Assembly (NCBI GenBank): GCA_003116975.1
Contig: BGKB01000008.1
Span: forward strand, 124,001 to 188,000
DNA: 64,000 nt
Direction of reading: 5' to 3'
Source: Aurantiochytrium sp. KH105
Taxonomy: Eukaryota > Sar > Bigyra > Thraustochytrida > Thraustochytriidae
Notes under the pieces: generated by a model
Databases searched by the model: none
What the model saw: the letters and a program-made list of their open reading frames with translations, nothing else
Told to the model about the DNA's origin: nothing
Position numbers and translations under genes: made by a program
Part shown: positions 8,595-19,200 of the stretch, in pieces
How positions within the stretch are numbered: position 1 is the first letter of the stretch
Layout of the letters: every line of letters begins with the position of its first letter

Positions 8595-10304
8595 ATGCAG
8601 CCTCGTCGGCCCATTCTCTTCGTTGCCCTTGGCATAGCAGCTCTGCTGCTGACCCTTATCAATATAACAACTCTTGGGGAGAAATTTCAGGACAGCGTCT
8701 CCCTGGAATATTTTTCCTCCCAAGACGTTGTCAAGGGGTCCACATTAATAACTCCTCCTTTTAGAGGCAGTACATTCTTTTACTCTGCGCACTGGATCAC
8801 CCTTCTCGATGAGACTGCGGCAAGTACAATTGGCGCCAAGATGTTCAAACGCCACATGATTTCCAAATACCTTCACGGGAAAGTTGCATGGGAAACCATG
8901 GGAATCATAGCCACGCCTGGGGCTCCAGATGACCTTCTGGCTTGGGCAAAGGGGCTGGGAGTCACCATTCATGAGATGCCAGTGCTTGAATGCAACGCAA
9001 AAACACCCGATCTTTCGTTGCAGCGCTACAAATTGACCAAACTTCGATCCTGGTGCATGACCGAGTTTGAGAGTGTGGTGTTCATGGACCTTAACACTGT
9101 GGTGTTAGGCGAGGTGCGCGTACTCCCAAACATGTGTAGGAGCTCTCCGCCTGCTGCAATTTGCGGAGCAAGCGCAGGGACAGACCAACCAGCATATACG
9201 ATTGACCCGAATGTTTTTGTCGCCCTGCCCTCCGCAACGCACTGCAACGCATTGCTCACGAAGGCCGGAAACTCTACACCTGCTGCAACAGGGTGCGAAA
9301 AAGAAATTCTCAGCAGCTACTTTCCGCATGTGGATAGAAAAAACATTGATCCTCGGTACAATAATATCGTCTTCGAGGAAAACACCGTGCATCGAGTGGA
9401 CGACTCGATTGTGGTCCAGTATGATCCCACCCATGCAGAATCGATGGAACGGGCAGATGTGAGAGCAGTGCTAGAGACCATTGATCGTGATGTTGAAAGC
9501 TTTGAGTCACAGCGAAAACACGAAGTTCCCAAACGAGTTCTTTACATCACGATGCTCACGCCCTCTCCACCGGATGAGTCGAGCCACTCCACCACTATCG
9601 AAGTCTTCAAACAGCACCACATTAGCAAGTTTGCTATTGGCGGGATACCGTGGGAGAACCAAGCGATCGTCTACACCGAGAACGCCTTTCCCGAATTTCG
9701 TAAATGGCTCGAGGATCGAGGCGGTCATACAATCGAGGTACCTCCTCTTTTTTGTGAAAATGGGCGCGACGCGCGATACAAGTACCAGTTCACAAAACTG
9801 CAGTTCTGGAGCCTCACAGACTGGGACACCATTGTTTACACAGATCTAGACACTCTGATCATGGGAGACATTTCCACTTTATGGAGCTCGTGCATCCCTG
9901 GCGTAAACTTGTGCGGAGTCGAGGAGACTGTATACCTGCCCAAGAAACACTACCTCAACGGCGGAATGCTTATCGCTCGTCCCGATGCTACCTTCTATAA
10001 GTATCTCATCGAAAGTCGCAAGACATACGACAAGTCGACCTTCCTCTGTGAACAGGATTTTCTCAACTACCAGCTTACAACCCGTCGCATCGGAGTCGTT
10101 GACTCCAAGTACAACATCATGAGTTTCGACAAACCGCGACAAGTCCGGTTTCAACAGGCAAAGATCGTTCATTACGTGATGTATCAAGTAGACCACCTTC
10201 AGGGCGGCATCACACCGGACGAGCGTGACTATGTTCACGAAGTTATTGCCAAGGTTGACAAAATCGGCGAGTCTTATCCGGATCCAGTACGTCCTGCATC
10301 TTAG
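8595..10304 (+). CDS. Double-GT8 type II membrane glycosyltransferase, paralog 2
   Basis: The first in-frame ATG gives 569 residues. The signal-anchor helix follows almost at once (residues ~6-26), so the cytosolic tail is far shorter than in the two paralogs. The N-terminal GT8-like half has FMDLNT where a DxD would be (~residue 164). The C-terminal half keeps VYTDLDTL (~417), LNGGMLIARPD and EQDFLNYQL, and ends IVHYV without the GxxKPW tail. The segments shared by all three copies (SKF..G.IPWENQA.[IV]YT, FR.WL.DRGGH) show common descent. It is expected to act in the Golgi lumen using a nucleotide sugar; specificity is unknown. Paralog 3 follows in the same direction after ~590 bases, so the pair is probably a tandem duplicate. 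Confidence 0.85.
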   Translation: MQPRRPILFVALGIAALLLTLINITTLGEKFQDSVSLEYFSSQDVVKGSTLITPPFRGSTFFYSAHWITLLDETAASTIGAKMFKRHMISKYLHGKVAWETMGIIATPGAPDDLLAWAKGLGVTIHEMPVLECNAKTPDLSLQRYKLTKLRSWCMTEFESVVFMDLNTVVLGEVRVLPNMCRSSPPAAICGASAGTDQPAYTIDPNVFVALPSATHCNALLTKAGNSTPAATGCEKEILSSYFPHVDRKNIDPRYNNIVFEENTVHRVDDSIVVQYDPTHAESMERADVRAVLETIDRDVESFESQRKHEVPKRVLYITMLTPSPPDESSHSTTIEVFKQHHISKFAIGGIPWENQAIVYTENAFPEFRKWLEDRGGHTIEVPPLFCENGRDARYKYQFTKLQFWSLTDWDTIVYTDLDTLIMGDISTLWSSCIPGVNLCGVEETVYLPKKHYLNGGMLIARPDATFYKYLIESRKTYDKSTFLCEQDFLNYQLTTRRIGVVDSKYNIMSFDKPRQVRFQQAKIVHYVMYQVDHLQGGITPDERDYVHEVIAKVDKIGESYPDPVRPAS

Positions 10305-10891
10305 AAAAAGTAAACGAAATCTCTTGTTCCTCGATCTGCTCCGATTCGCCTGATACCGCACCAGTATCGCGTGACCTCGTGTCATGATGTCTAGGCAAGG
10401 GCGCGAGCACGCATATGGAAAGTCCCCTTCGAGATCTCCGGCCTTTTACTCTCTTTACGTTTTTACAGGGACCTTAACCGTCTCAGTCTGCAGACAGGAT
10501 TGAAAGCCACCTCAGCATTTGTAGCCAGCAGTTCGACCACACAGTTGGTTTACAAGCTCACGCTTTTTATGGTTCAATGCAGATCTTTCGGAAAGGCGCA
10601 CCTGCCAGCTCTTCGAGCTTGAGATAGGTAAGATCAGCATTGGAGAAACGACTAAATTGAGACATGCTTTCCACTACTTTGAACGGTGAGAGCGACGAGA
10701 AAAAAAAAAAAATAGACCGAGCATCAAACCGAGCAAACAACGTTCACCTTGACTGTCAGTCCTCTTTTCTGAAAGCCCTCGTGGCAGGAAAACTCCGAAA
10801 GGCGAGAAAGGTAGCGCGGAAGCTCTTGCTTGCTTTCACGCGCACGTTGCCTCACGAGGTTGCGCTGGCGTGTGAACACGCATCTTGAAAG
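10305..10891. other. Intergenic region between GT8 paralogs 2 and 3
   Basis: 3' flank of paralog 2 and promoter of paralog 3. An A-run lies near 10701-10712. A short plus-strand frame at 10664-10888 has no recognisable content and ends just before the paralog 3 ATG; it is not called. Confidence 0.5.
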
Positions 10892-12700
10892 ATGGTCATG
10901 AGCCCGCGAGCGTCGGCGGTTGCGCTAAAGAATCTGCCAAGCGCTTCGCCGGTAACAAGCCCGCGCAGACGCTCTTTGCCGAGCAGCGTGTTCTCTCGAC
11001 CCTTGGTGCCTGCCTTTGCTTGCGCCGCTCTCGTCGTGTTGGCTATCACAGGCCTTAACATGCTCCAGGGCGCCCAAATTTTTCAGGACTCGGAGCTAAA
11101 GATTGTAAGAAGCGAAACGTTCATGACCGTGAACTCAAGCTTCTCTCCTACCATTTTGCAGAATGACCCAGCGCCTGCACGCTCCGCAATATGGCTTACC
11201 CTTCTTGATGAAGATTCGACCTCGGAAGAGGGTGCACTAGCTTTCAAGCGCCACATGGTCTCGAAACATGCATACGGTGCGATTGCCTGGGAGAATATGG
11301 GGGTTTTTGTTACACCAGAGGCGCCAGAAGCCCTCGTGACTTGGGCAAAGGACCTCGGTGTTTCAATCCACCGGACGAAGGGCCTCTCTTGCAGCAGCTG
11401 GAGTGGTCGCGCTCCCAAACAGAAGAAATTGACAAAGTTGCAAGCTTGGTGCATGACGGACTTCGAGAGTGTGGTTTTTATGGCAACCAACACGTTGGTC
11501 ACGCATGATGTGCGCGAGCTTGTGACAATGTGCAGCGACGGTGGGATTGGCTTCTGCGGCGCCGCTTCTGCATTGGACCTTCCGTACTATCGAGTCGATA
11601 CTGGGGTTTTTGTGGCTCATCCTTCCGAAGCGCAGTGCAGCGCGCTCACGGAAGAAGCAAAGTCATCAAGGAAGAAATGGTCTATGGGCTGCGAGAAGAG
11701 CATCCTCAACAATCACTTCCCTTACGCAAATCGAGCAAGCATTGATCCTCGCTTCAATGTTATTTGGTCCGCGAAAGACACAGTGCACCGGCTGGAAGAT
11801 GCCTTTGTGATTCAGTACGACGCCTCCCACGTACCTTCTATGACTCGCGTGGAAATTCAAGCTCTACTTGAGAAAGTCGACCGCCTTTTGGACTCTTTCG
11901 AAACGCAGCGTACTCACCTCGTGCCGAAGCGTGTGCTCTACGCAACGATGCTGACACCACCGCCCAAAGATGGCTACACACATTCCACCTCTGCGGACAT
12001 GTTCAAGCAGCATCACGTGAGCAAGTTCCTTTATGGAAACATTCCATGGGAGAATCAGGCGATCATTTACACGGACAATGCCTTCCCCGAGTTTCGCAAG
12101 TGGCTCGAGGACCGCGGCGGCCATACGATTGAAGTCAAACCACTTTTTTGCGAAAAGGGGCGTGATAAACGCTATAAATATCAGTTCACCAAGCTGCAGT
12201 TTTGGAACCTTACGGACTGGGATACCATCGTTTACACGGATCTCGACACCATTGTCGTTGGGGACATATCGCAGCTTTGGAATGCATGCGTCGACACTGT
12301 CAAGGTCTGCGGTGTGGAAGAGCCTCGCTACATGCCGGGCACGCGCTATATGAATGGTGGCTTGCTTCTGGCAAGACCCGACGCTGCATTTTATAAATAC
12401 CTCATCGAGGGTCGCAAAACGTATACGCAGTCCACGTGGTTGTGCGAGCAGGACTATCTCAATAACTTTCTGACTGGACGTCGTTATGGCGTTGTCGACC
12501 CGAAGTACAACGTCATGGGGTTTGACCCGAACCGAAAGATCCCGTTCCAAGCGGCCAGGATCATTCATTACGTACTGGGTCAGGTCGACAGACTTGAGCT
12601 TGGTATCACTGCCTCTGAACGCGATTTTCTGCATGCCATGATGGAAAAGGTGAAGATTAAGGCTGACACGTATCAGGACCCGGCAATCACAAAGCCTTAA
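10892..12700 (+). CDS. Double-GT8 type II membrane glycosyltransferase, paralog 3
   Basis: ATG at 10892 (a second at 10898) gives 602 residues. A basic, Ser-rich cytosolic tail of ~37 residues leads into a signal anchor at ~38-57. The N-terminal GT8-like half is the most decayed of the three at the metal site: FMATNT (~residue 195) has lost both acidic residues. The C-terminal half is intact, with FTKLQFWNLTDWD, VYTDLDTI (~450), MNGGLLLARPD and EQDYLNNFL, and ends IIHYV. The pattern of one degenerate half fused to one intact half is the same as in the neighbours. The sulfotransferase gene starts ~420 bases downstream on the same strand, which suggests, but does not prove, a shared polysaccharide pathway. 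Confidence 0.86.
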   Translation: MVMSPRASAVALKNLPSASPVTSPRRRSLPSSVFSRPLVPAFACAALVVLAITGLNMLQGAQIFQDSELKIVRSETFMTVNSSFSPTILQNDPAPARSAIWLTLLDEDSTSEEGALAFKRHMVSKHAYGAIAWENMGVFVTPEAPEALVTWAKDLGVSIHRTKGLSCSSWSGRAPKQKKLTKLQAWCMTDFESVVFMATNTLVTHDVRELVTMCSDGGIGFCGAASALDLPYYRVDTGVFVAHPSEAQCSALTEEAKSSRKKWSMGCEKSILNNHFPYANRASIDPRFNVIWSAKDTVHRLEDAFVIQYDASHVPSMTRVEIQALLEKVDRLLDSFETQRTHLVPKRVLYATMLTPPPKDGYTHSTSADMFKQHHVSKFLYGNIPWENQAIIYTDNAFPEFRKWLEDRGGHTIEVKPLFCEKGRDKRYKYQFTKLQFWNLTDWDTIVYTDLDTIVVGDISQLWNACVDTVKVCGVEEPRYMPGTRYMNGGLLLARPDAAFYKYLIEGRKTYTQSTWLCEQDYLNNFLTGRRYGVVDPKYNVMGFDPNRKIPFQAARIIHYVLGQVDRLELGITASERDFLHAMMEKVKIKADTYQDPAITKP

Positions 12701-13123
12701 TCAAAGAGTATAGTCCGGCGCTGGCCGACCAAGGCCAGCACTAGGAAGGAAAGGACTTGAGGAAAAGAAATTGGAAAAGGAAATGGGAACAGAAACGGTA
12801 CTGGAAATTGAAAGGCTAAAGGTAAATGGAAACTTCAAATGAACTTTTGAATTGATGGCTAGCGCAATGGAAACGTTGATTCCTCCTCAAGTACACTAGT
12901 ACTAGCCCATTATTTCTTTTTGTGGTGTTTTGTCATAGTAGGACCAGCTGAACCCATCGGTCCCCGATCACTGGGTCGGCGCCGTGATGTCCAACCTCTG
13001 TGGCCTTGAACTTTTTTATCTTTTCATTATACCCGAGGTGACCCAAGGTCATTGAAACGGACTCTAATCTGTTTTGCCTCGAGCGAGACTGCGCGCGTCG
13101 CGCAAGACCGGGGCCGACCCAGT
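12701..13123. other. Intergenic region, AG-rich then promoter-like
   Basis: Purine-rich sequence with many GGAAA-type repeats at about 12745-12840, followed by the upstream region of the sulfotransferase gene. The sulfotransferase frame is open back to 13052 without an ATG. Confidence 0.45.
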
Positions 13124-15757
13124 ATGCGGGCAATGGAGACAGCCCACCGTGCGGTGGCCTGCGTTCTTGCGCTGGGAATAGTTGTCGCGGTTCTCAACCT
13201 GAAACTCGTCGACTCCAGATGGTTTGAGGCAGGCGACGATCTGTTCAACGAGGCCCTGCGCTGGGAAGAGACGTTTACGGTGCCCTTTCAAGAAGCTAGT
13301 AGTGACACAACACTGCTTGGTGCGGATGGTCCCTTCGCTCCGAGCAACGCCGACGGTGTCGCCGGTCCTTCTGTCGTGCTCGTCATGGGCTGGGGCGATG
13401 CTGCTTGCCGCGCCGTGGCAGAAACCTTTGCAGACCACGTAAAATGGGCGGCACCTCTTGCGTACGAAGAGCATTTAGAGACGACAAAGAAGACCCTGCT
13501 TGCAGCACGCGCAGTCGTCGAGTACGTTGGCGACGTGTCTCTTGGCGCAGAAGTAGAAGTTGCGCACAAACTCAAGCCCGAAATACGGCTTGCTGCTCAA
13601 GATGCCATTCGAGCCCTGCTGGCCGAGCTCGAGACCTTGAGCAAAAAGAACGGGCCCCTGGTGGCCGTTGTACCTCACTTGGTCTTTCTCTGGCGCTTTG
13701 TAGATGAAGCTATGCATTCTTCTGCCCCTCCTTCTCCGCTCCCTCCTTCCCCTCCTCCACGCAGCCGAGATCAGGAAAACGCGCACAAAGTATCAAAGAG
13801 ATTGCCCGACGTCGAATCGCCTCGAACAGAGGCGCACATCCGTCCAGTTATCGTCGTGGAAGACGGCCTTGCTGCCTCCTTTCGCGACAACGATCGCCTT
13901 GTAGACATTCTCGGCCCAAGTCTTGTAGACGAAGACGTGCTCGACACGATTTGCATGCTACGGCTTCGACCTCGAGACCGCAACCTCACCGGCGACTTTG
14001 CAAGTACGAATCAGCGCCAATTTCGCGAGGCGCTTTTTGCTGGAGAGATTCACACAAATGCTGCTGCGCAAAAAAACACTTTCGAAACGCCGCCCTGCCA
14101 GATCACAGATCTTCCACTGTTCCGAAACGCGATTATATGGTCAAAGGTTTCAGGCGCACTTTTGCGCGCGCACCACACGCACTTGGTACAGTCCAAATCT
14201 AGCAGAGGTAGCATGAGTACGACACTCCCTCTTATGCGCGTGCCGAGCCGCGATGCATGCAAGAGTATTCTCGAGCACCTTGCATTTCGTGCAGCATCGG
14301 AAGCGCACCCAGCCTCGTCTATAGTCCACCGTTCCAAGCCAGAGGCGACAATCTCGGTATCCAGCCAAACAACTCCGAGTCGTAAGCGCAAGCGTAGTAG
14401 CGGTAGCAGAGCCCAAAATGACGCAGCGAGTGAGCTCGTGAAAACATCTCCGTGCTCTCGCTTCAACGAAGTTGTGGTGGAGCGCCTCACCACGCATCTC
14501 GCAGAGGATCTGGAGTTACTCCTTGACACCTCTATTCTGCAAGCCTTTGGGTATGAAACACCACTTTTGTCTAGATCGGCCCTTGCAAACTTGCCAAAGG
14601 CACTCCTGAGCGAAACACAAATTGACGCAGGGTACTGTGAGGAGCAGGTTAATCTCAAGCGCCTCTCGCTTGAGCAGCGCACCAAGTTAACCTTTTCAGT
14701 TGCGCGCTGTCTTCCATCTTTTCTCATTATTGGGGCACAAAAGGCAGGAACTGATGAACTCGGAGTCTGGCTCAACCAAATCATGTACGCGCGGCGCCTC
14801 GACGGTGGTGTCGAGATTCATTTCTTTGATTGCCTCGGCCGTGGTCGCGGGTGGCGCCGGCCTTCATGCGCTCGCGCGCGTCGAGCGATGATGCAAGCCG
14901 ATACGCACGCAGGTCTGGAAAATCTCACCATCGCGTTGGAAGCAGGGCAGAAGCGAGCGTTCGCCTGGAGCGAGCTTCGTAAGGAGTCCGTTTACCTATC
15001 ATCGTGGTGGAAACAATACCTGTCGCTTTGCAATCTCTTCTACACTGCCTACGCCCGCAGGTCAATGACGTTTGAAAAGTCGCCAGCTTACATGGATCTC
15101 AGCCACCCGATGGACATAGTGCGGATGCTTCCATCGGCAAAACTTGTCTTTATGGTTCGCGATCCCGTCTTGCGATTCGTGTCCTCGTATTTTCAAATGT
15201 GCAGTGGCATGTATCAAGCGCTGGACAATTGCACATATGTTGACCTCCGCTCTCGATTTGATGTACTCCATCGGGAATTCGACCCTGAATCAATCTCTCA
15301 TCAAATTGGTGATGCCTCAGTCGACTATTTTGTGCGTCGCGGCCTGGCTCATTCCATGTATGCCCACTGGCTTCAAAAGTGGAGGGCTGCTTTTCCGGAC
15401 GAGCAGATCATGCTCGTCTTCTCGGAACACTTTCGAAACTTTCCACAAGGCGTCGTTTTTGCAATTGAGTCCTTTCTGGGACTTCGGCTGCCCAGGCAGC
15501 ATCATTACTTCCGGCCACATAAGAACAAACAAGGCTTCTACGTCCTTGGTGAGTATTCGAAGGCGAATAACCCATCGCATAAGTCTGATCCACCCAGCGA
15601 CTTTCTCCACGCAATGCGCGCATTCTACAGGCCGCATAATACGGCCTTGCGCCGTCTCATAGACGAGTCAGCCATCCATTGGCGTCCTCAACAAGAGGTG
15701 CCGAAGGATTACAAGGCTGACTTTTCTCTCCCATCTTGGCTCGCCAAGGCGGACTGA
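13124..15757 (+). CDS. Type II membrane PAPS-dependent sulfotransferase with long N-terminal region
   Basis: The first in-frame ATG gives 877 residues. A signal anchor at ~7-28 predicts a Golgi lumenal enzyme. The catalytic domain is C-terminal: the 5'-phosphosulfate-binding loop FLIIGAQKAGTDEL starts near residue 531 with the expected Lys, then FEKSPAYM, and the 3'-phosphate-binding segment FMVRDPVLRFVSSYF near 675-690 with Arg and Ser. This layout resembles heparan-sulfate-type and protist carbohydrate sulfotransferases, which transfer sulfate from PAPS to sugars. About 500 residues between anchor and catalytic domain are unassigned. They include a Pro-rich linker (~205-220) and a basic patch SRKRKRSSGS, and may contain a decayed second sulfotransferase fold. 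The enzyme likely sulfates wall or scale polysaccharide made by neighbours such as the GT8 proteins (inference). Confidence 0.82.
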   Translation: MRAMETAHRAVACVLALGIVVAVLNLKLVDSRWFEAGDDLFNEALRWEETFTVPFQEASSDTTLLGADGPFAPSNADGVAGPSVVLVMGWGDAACRAVAETFADHVKWAAPLAYEEHLETTKKTLLAARAVVEYVGDVSLGAEVEVAHKLKPEIRLAAQDAIRALLAELETLSKKNGPLVAVVPHLVFLWRFVDEAMHSSAPPSPLPPSPPPRSRDQENAHKVSKRLPDVESPRTEAHIRPVIVVEDGLAASFRDNDRLVDILGPSLVDEDVLDTICMLRLRPRDRNLTGDFASTNQRQFREALFAGEIHTNAAAQKNTFETPPCQITDLPLFRNAIIWSKVSGALLRAHHTHLVQSKSSRGSMSTTLPLMRVPSRDACKSILEHLAFRAASEAHPASSIVHRSKPEATISVSSQTTPSRKRKRSSGSRAQNDAASELVKTSPCSRFNEVVVERLTTHLAEDLELLLDTSILQAFGYETPLLSRSALANLPKALLSETQIDAGYCEEQVNLKRLSLEQRTKLTFSVARCLPSFLIIGAQKAGTDELGVWLNQIMYARRLDGGVEIHFFDCLGRGRGWRRPSCARARRAMMQADTHAGLENLTIALEAGQKRAFAWSELRKESVYLSSWWKQYLSLCNLFYTAYARRSMTFEKSPAYMDLSHPMDIVRMLPSAKLVFMVRDPVLRFVSSYFQMCSGMYQALDNCTYVDLRSRFDVLHREFDPESISHQIGDASVDYFVRRGLAHSMYAHWLQKWRAAFPDEQIMLVFSEHFRNFPQGVVFAIESFLGLRLPRQHHYFRPHKNKQGFYVLGEYSKANNPSHKSDPPSDFLHAMRAFYRPHNTALRRLIDESAIHWRPQQEVPKDYKADFSLPSWLAKAD

Positions 15758-16292
15758 CTTTGTGTAGAATAATTGAACTGACGTGTCTCTGAGTTTTTAA
15801 AGAGTATTTTGGGGGGAAGGGGGGTGCGATAGTTTGTGAATTGACAATGCGCCGTTTGCTATCAACCGAGCCCGAAGGGTCAAGCCTTTGTAAAATGGTA
15901 TAAATCCTCATCACGCTACATATTCTAATGTGTGTGAACCCACGTGGTAGTCACAGGGATGAATTGTGCATGATAACGATGCCGACAAAAATGGGTCTTC
16001 AGCGTCAAGCGAAGTCTCAGCGCACTTGTACGAAGTGATGCACACGAGAACAAAGACAACTTAGGCCAAACGAGAGCGAAATATTACACCGTTAGGCATT
16101 CTTGTCGAAGGAATCTAAAAATTTCTGCAAACAGAAAAGTCTCCCAATGGTCTACGTGACGAACTTGTTCTTCCAAAAAAAATTTATCTCGCGAACAATA
16201 ATCCTACCAGAGTTACCGGTCCAAGAACTGCCGATGCTGAAAGATCATTTCGATGATTCCCTTTTTCTTTTCTATTTTTCCGGATTAGTGGA
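15758..16292. other. Convergent intergenic region
   Basis: 3' flanks of the sulfotransferase and the DLEC1-like gene. It has short homopolymer tracts (G near 15811-15826, A near 16176-16183) and a TTAGGCC motif at 16061-16067. No gene seen. Confidence 0.5.
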
Positions 16293-19200
16293 CTAGAACC
16301 AGGGCGCTGGGAGCGGCCGCACCGACGTGTCGTGACACTCCTCGTATGAGCCTGTTCCGCGCACAACAACGTCAAAATCCAAGCCTGCGTCAACAACAAA
16401 TCTGAATTTGGTCTCGTGGAAACCCTGCCGAGAAGGACTGAAGCAGAGGCTGATAGCCAGTGGTACTCGCTTTCCGTTGGAATCAAAGCCTTTTGGCATG
16501 TAGCCCTGCGCCGAAGCCAGTGGCAGCGTTGGGCCGGCGAGGACCCCGCTTTCGACGTCAAACGACCAGCACGAAGGGTCATCAATTGTCTCTGGGTTGT
16601 TCGGGCTACTGATTCCAGCGCGAGCTTTCTTCGGCACGTGGGATACGCGCCAGATCGCAGGAACCACAGTCGGGTTAGCCATATACAGTACCGTGCGTGT
16701 TGTTGTTTCTACGTGCACATGCCCGAAATCGAAGACTGCAGGTGCTAAAAGCACCGCAGGAGATACAACAGTGCCTTCGAGATCGACGCCCTGGTGCTCT
16801 CCATTGTGAAAATATATATCGAGTGCTCCCGGATACGTCGTTCTGAGCACGTCGTTGGGATCATGCGCCAATTTGTTGACGAGTTCCGCAGGTTGGAAGC
16901 GCAGTGTCAGCGCCAGCGTAGCGCCAGGCGGAAGACCAGCTTCCTGACCCTGTGCAAGAACCTCCGGAGGCACCACTTTGCGGAGCTGAGCGAGTTCGCG
17001 ACCGGGCAGCGCCGCCGTGGAAGCGCTCGTGGTGCGTAGCTCGTCAAGTACGAAGGGTGGCTCCGTGCGTACAACGCAGCATGTGTGCGTGGCTGTAGAA
17101 TTTGTAAATGTCAGCGTTTTGAAGAAGGATCCATGATCTCGTGCTCTGGTAGACCATGCCACAAAACCTAGAAATGCGCGCCCTTGAGGCCCGCGCTTCG
17201 CGCGGTCCAGCTCAAGGCAAGGTTTCGCCGAATGTGCCCCGAGGTGGATCCGTTCAAAGTCTCGCAAAGGTGCCCGTGTTGCAGCACCTGCTGGAGGACT
17301 CATATTTCGAGATGCGCGCGAGTCTCGAGAGGCTGTCCGCTCTCCATCGCAATGCTCTGCACCTTGTACGGTACCTATTGAGCTTGTGAGCAATTCTGTG
17401 GCAAGGTTCTCGAGCGTGATAATTGAAACTGCCGCTCCGTCGTCATCCACGGACTTGAGATGGGCTTCATCGACCCAGTCGGCGTCGGCGATCATAATTG
17501 CTGCGTCCTCTGCCTCCTCGGCTGAATCAGGGAAAAAGGTGACCCGGAAACTTCCGCTTGCATACGGCCTAATTTGCAATATGTGCGGTTCCACCACAAA
17601 AGGTGGGGCTTTACTGAGATCCGCGTGCGGACGGAGCTTTACATGAACGCGTGCGTCGATGTCTTCTGCCATTTTATGCTCATCAAAAGCTATGGATGTC
17701 TCCACGAGATCTGCTTTTGGACCCCGCTTGGCCACGACGCGCCACGAGACCTTGGCAGCCACTGGTCCATTGTTGGAAACCTTGATGACTTTGTAAACAG
17801 GTTCGGTACCCACAAGGGGATGACCAAAATGAAGTCTTGATTCGCCCTGGCGCTTGACAAGACCAACTGTGTTTGAAGCCAGACAGAGGGGTGAACCCTG
17901 AACAGACGCTTTGATTGGCGCCACGCTGGGATTGAGGCCGTCCACAAGGCAATGCAATTCGCTTCTGTATCGACCAGGCATGTTGTTGAAGCAGTAGACG
18001 TCAATGATTACCGACTGCCAGGGGCGCAGCATCCCAGTCTTTGGTAGCGCAAGAAAGGCCACGCCCCGCCCCGCAGAGAGGACCTCGCGATCCTCAAGCG
18101 CTTGTACCTTAGCTTCGATATACTTGCGCCCACTTTTGCTGGCATAGACGCTCCACTCCTCGTGCGCACTGCCAAGCTTTGCCACACTTTGTCCAGTATA
18201 GGAGCTCGGTTTGGAAGATTTTCCAGGCGAAGTTGGAGAATTATTCTCGTCATGGGGTGTTGTAAGCGAGCGGGGTACTGTCTTTGCCGCAAAGGCCTTG
18301 ATGACAACCTCGTACTTTGTAGTGATCGCCGAATGATTTGCAATGCAGAGGCGCAGGCGCTTTCGCTTGCAGAGCTCAAGATCACTGCCGAAATCTAGAG
18401 CAGGGACACCTGTATTGCTCGCGCTGCTGCCACTGGTGCCGGAAGCAGTGGCAGCAGCACCACTACCACTAGTACTGCTTCCTTTCGATGTAGCGGTGCC
18501 GCCAAGAGCGCTCTCTGAAGTCGGTGGGCGACCAGGAGCCATGTCCGCAGCAGACACCTCTGGACCTACTAAGCTATAGGCAACGACGAGCCCGCGCACA
18601 AGCGAGTGCAGAGAAAATCCCAGAGGCACAGGCATGCCTTCAACTTCGCAAGCAAATAAGCTTGCAACGCGTCCTGGTTTGATGCCTTCGAAAGAGACCA
18701 CTATATCACGAGACTCCTTTGGCTCGAGTGTTCCTTCGTGACAAGAGAAACGTACATCATATGCTCGAGATATGGCTCTTTCATTTGCAGCTTTTTCATC
18801 CGCGCTTGGGTCGTCGTCACAAGAGGGTTCTACCCAGCGGAAAGGAGCGGCCAAATTGGACAGATTAACCAGGCGAACTGTGCGCGACACAGGCACAGTA
18901 ACATACGTCGTTCCAAAGTCGAGTTTGCATTGGTGATTGTCCTCACTCACCTGAAGAAACACCTTGGGAGACTGGATCTCTGCTCGAAGATTGATGAAAA
19001 GGGTCGAGCTGTGTTGTACGCGGACGCTCCAACATTTGCGCATGCGCTCTGGCGTATAACTCGCCTCGCAGATAACGCTAACGGTCCGCGCTTCCTGCGG
19101 AGCGAGCGAAAATGTGGACCCGTTGGTGATTGATATGCGTGCCGTGTCTTCCTTGGCGTCTGTGCTACCTTGGGTGACTTCTTGTAGACTCACCTGAGCA

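Noticed and set aside
10664-10888. Short plus-strand frame just before GT8 paralog 3
   Set aside because: Lys/Arg-rich translation across an A-run, no domain, and it sits in the expected promoter and leader.
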